A DNA stretch of 14,978 nt from Candidatus Desantisbacteria bacterium CG1_02_38_46 (GTDB lineage Bacteria > Desantisbacteria > UBA1551 > UBA1559), in the NCBI GenBank assembly GCA_001871015.1, contig MNUO01000066.1:1-14978 (forward strand), given 5' to 3'. The notes under the pieces were generated by a model. The model ran no database searches and was not told the DNA's origin. It saw only the letters and a list, made by a program, of their open reading frames with translations. Position numbers and translations under genes: made by a program. Shown piece after piece: positions 13,698 through 14,978 of this stretch (position 1 is its first letter; the number at the start of each line of letters is the position of its first letter).

Positions 13698-14600
13698 TTA
13701 AATATTTTTACTTTTATCCCACCATTCATCAAATAGGGGAAAATTTGCCGTTCTTTTTACTTCACTATATTGTCCTCTTGCAACAGTATCAGTTGATGGA
13801 GTATTATAGCATAGATTTTCTGAAATAATCCATCTATCATGAATGTTTGCCTTCAATTTATTATCAATTATAACCCGTAATTCACACTTTACACCATCAC
13901 TTTTAAGTTCTTTCTCTAAATCTTTATACAAAGACAAGAATTTCTCATCCGTCTTTTCTGACGACATCAGAATCTTAATATTTTTTACTTTACTGGTATT
14001 AAGCGATTCTGATAACCAATCTAACCCAACTCTTGAAAAATACTTATCTACCCAATAAATATACTTTTCGCAAGAACTAATAATATCTCTGATTGCTTTT
14101 TTATTTGAAAATGGTTTTCCCGGGGATAGCATCTTGGTATCTAATGGTCTATGGATAACTTCAAAAATCGTTCTTATTTTCTTATCGTGTGATTGAACTT
14201 TATCTTCCAATTGATTCAACCTGTTAAGTATTCCTTTATTTGTAGAAACTAATTTTCTTATATTAACAAATACTCGCATTATACCGATATTTACTTGTAT
14301 TGCCCTTTTACTGTTAAGAACACTGGAAAGCATAGCAACACCCTGTTCAGTAAATGCATAAGGTAAATATCGTCTACCACCCCAACTTGAGGTGACAATT
14401 TGGCACCTCAAGAATTCCTCTCTGGTTAATTGAAACATAAAATCTTCAGGGAACCTTTCGATATTTCTGCGGACCTGACGAGTTAAATATTTTGTTTCTA
14501 CCCCATAAAGTTCAGCAAGGTTTCTATCTAACATTACATTTAGGCCCCTAATCAAAAATATTTTTTTCTCAATAATATCCTGTTTAACAATATTTGTCAT
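13698..14600 (-). CDS. ORF6N-domain DNA-binding protein with C-terminal PLD-like 'HDR' domain
   Basis: 300 aa from the ATG at 14598-14600, chosen because AAAGGA lies 7 nt upstream. An in-frame ATG at 14624 would add 8 residues and directly abuts the preceding TAA. Residues about 9-112 are a classic ORF6N (KilA-N related) domain: IEKKIFLIRG, MLDRNLAELYGVETKYLTRQ, RNIERFPEDFMFQLT, SSWGGRRYLPYAFTEQG. A short coiled coil follows (about 120-145). The rest (about 162-300) is not the usual ORF6N tail. It shows YIYWVDKYF, KNIKILMSSEKT, IHDRWIIS (253-260) and GQYSEV ... LFDEWW. The HDR motif in that setting resembles the PLD-like C-terminal domain family (MIT_C type), with one His and no second HKD. 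ORF6N genes often accompany restriction-modification loci, and a methyltransferase remnant lies immediately upstream. Possibly a DNA-recognising effector (inference). Confidence 0.8.
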   Translation of the reverse strand: MTNIVKQDIIEKKIFLIRGLNVMLDRNLAELYGVETKYLTRQVRRNIERFPEDFMFQLTREEFLRCQIVTSSWGGRRYLPYAFTEQGVAMLSSVLNSKRAIQVNIGIMRVFVNIRKLVSTNKGILNRLNQLEDKVQSHDKKIRTIFEVIHRPLDTKMLSPGKPFSNKKAIRDIISSCEKYIYWVDKYFSRVGLDWLSESLNTSKVKNIKILMSSEKTDEKFLSLYKDLEKELKSDGVKCELRVIIDNKLKANIHDRWIISENLCYNTPSTDTVARGQYSEVKRTANFPLFDEWWDKSKNI

Positions 14601-14624
14601 ATTTTTCCTTTTCTCTAAAACCAT

Positions 14625-14751
14625 TTATTCGTCCTTCGCTCCAAACTGCTCAACGATGGCGATTTCTTCTTTTGTGAGGTCATATAGTTTATAAACCATC
14701 TGCCTGTCTGCCTCTGACAGAGTCAATCTGTTTTTCGCATTCTTTGACTTT
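14625..14751 (-). pseudogene. Frame-broken C-terminal tail of an N6-adenine DNA methyltransferase
   Basis: The last codons read VYKLYDLTKEEIAIVEQ then a short tail to TAA (14625-14627). This is the conserved C-terminus of type II/IIG N6-adenine methylases (usual form QIDxxVYxLYGLTEEEIxIVE). The expected preceding segment KVKECEKQID is present just upstream but in another frame. Removing 19 nt (14703-14721), which contain a CTGTC-N7-GACAG palindrome, joins the two frames into a normal KQID-QMVYKLYDL. So a small REP-like insertion broke the gene. Beyond about 14751 the similarity stops at a second palindrome; the rest of the enzyme is missing from the window. The TAA touches the first possible ATG of the ORF6N gene, so the two were once neighbours in one operon. 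Confidence 0.65.
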
Positions 14752-14781
14752 CCTGCCTGTGCGTGTCCGCGCGCAGACAGG
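14752..14781. repeat. REP-like imperfect palindrome
   Basis: CCTGCCTGTGCG (14752-14763) pairs with CGCGCAGACAGG (14770-14781) around a 6-nt loop, with 10 of 12 positions complementary and one of the two mismatches a G-T wobble. A second, shorter palindrome of the same CCTGTC/GACAG flavour lies at 14704-14720. GC-rich, short and adjacent to coding debris, they look like REP elements. No transposase gene is visible here. Confidence 0.5.
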
Positions 14782-14889
14782 TGCCTGTTTGGTATTACGG
14801 TTCATACTCCAATACTGTCATAGTTGTCAAGTAGCGTCACCTTAACCCCAAACCAGAACCGTCCCCGATATATTTAGACATCTATCACC
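14782..14889. other. Intergenic debris, possibly repeat-derived
   Basis: No intact gene. The minus strand holds CTTGACA (14825-14831) and a GC-rich patch with GGGGACGGTTCTGG (14852-14865). Such strings are ones I loosely associate with transposase-borne repeats in environmental bacterial genomes. A TTGACA box is present, but no convincing -10 follows at 16-18 bp. Low-confidence description only. Confidence 0.25.
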
Positions 14890-14976
14890 CTACTTTTTCC
14901 ATTCACTTTCCCTGCCTATAATATCAAGAAATCGAGACCTTGGTTTATGCATTAGGTCATTACCGTATGATATATT
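14890..14976 (-). CDS. Partial open frame entering from the right edge (28-residue C-terminus)
   Basis: An open minus-strand frame enters the window at its right edge and ends in TAG (14890-14892). The visible tail contains LMHKPRSRFLDIIGRESEWK, a protein-like mix rather than AT-rich noise. I do not recognise the family. It could be the C-terminus of a real upstream gene or part of the mobile debris next to it. Confidence 0.3.
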   Translation of the reverse strand, partial: NISYGNDLMHKPRSRFLDIIGRESEWKK

Positions 14977-14978
14977 AC

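Noticed and set aside
14787-14831. TTGACA box upstream of the short ATG frame at 14806
   Set aside because: The 16-18 bp position holds no convincing -10, and the frame is only repeat debris plus a frameshifted methylase remnant.
1-14978. CRISPR arrays, tRNA, rRNA, riboswitches
   Set aside because: No regularly spaced direct repeats, no cloverleaf with conserved T-loop, and no recognised riboswitch core were seen on either strand.

Overview
The window looks like a chromosomal stretch of an uncultivated, AT-leaning bacterium. Intergenic DNA is AT-rich, coding regions are moderate in GC, and genes are tightly packed with 4-8 bp overlaps. Promoters are sigma70-like (TTGACT / TATAAT) and most start sites have Shine-Dalgarno sequences. 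A LysM plus YkuD L,D-transpeptidase shows a peptidoglycan wall. No rRNA, tRNA or ribosomal protein gene is present, so taxonomy cannot be fixed. A WOR-3 (Stahlbacteria)-like or other candidate-phylum origin is a guess only. Every gene supported here lies on the minus strand, so transcription runs from high to low coordinates.

Left edge to 1.3 kb: the 5' end of an unidentified gene (1-110) has a strong promoter and a perfect 9-bp palindromic site at its transcription start. A gene-free stretch (111-439) ends in a nested terminator. Next comes a MntA-HepT (nucleotidyltransferase antitoxin / RNase toxin) pair whose promoter sits so close to the mntA ATG that the transcript should be leaderless.

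1.4-6.05 kb: a four-gene operon reads guaB3 (IMP dehydrogenase family), a GT28/MGDG-synthase-type glycosyltransferase, purB and an L,D-transpeptidase. The first three are joined by 4-bp ATGA overlaps. The operon mixes purine metabolism with envelope synthesis and has its own promoter at 6026-6053.

6.07-13.06 kb: a five-gene run reads DEDDy exonuclease (YprB-like), PHP-family histidinol-phosphatase-like protein, 12-TM MFS transporter, GH78 alpha-L-rhamnosidase and an unassigned TIM-barrel glycosidase-like protein. Neither hydrolase has a signal peptide. The likely logic is uptake of small rhamnose-containing glycosides by the MFS carrier and hydrolysis in the cytoplasm. A conspicuous palindromic element is embedded in frame inside the GH78 gene.

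13.1 kb to the right edge: an accessory zone. It holds a 43-aa ORF, an 89-aa HEAT-like protein, and an ORF6N-domain protein whose C-terminus is a PLD-like 'HDR' domain instead of the usual ORF6N tail. Directly upstream is the broken C-terminal tail of an N6-adenine DNA methyltransferase, interrupted by REP-like palindromes. This looks like the remains of a restriction-modification or defence locus and is the best place in the window to look for something undescribed.
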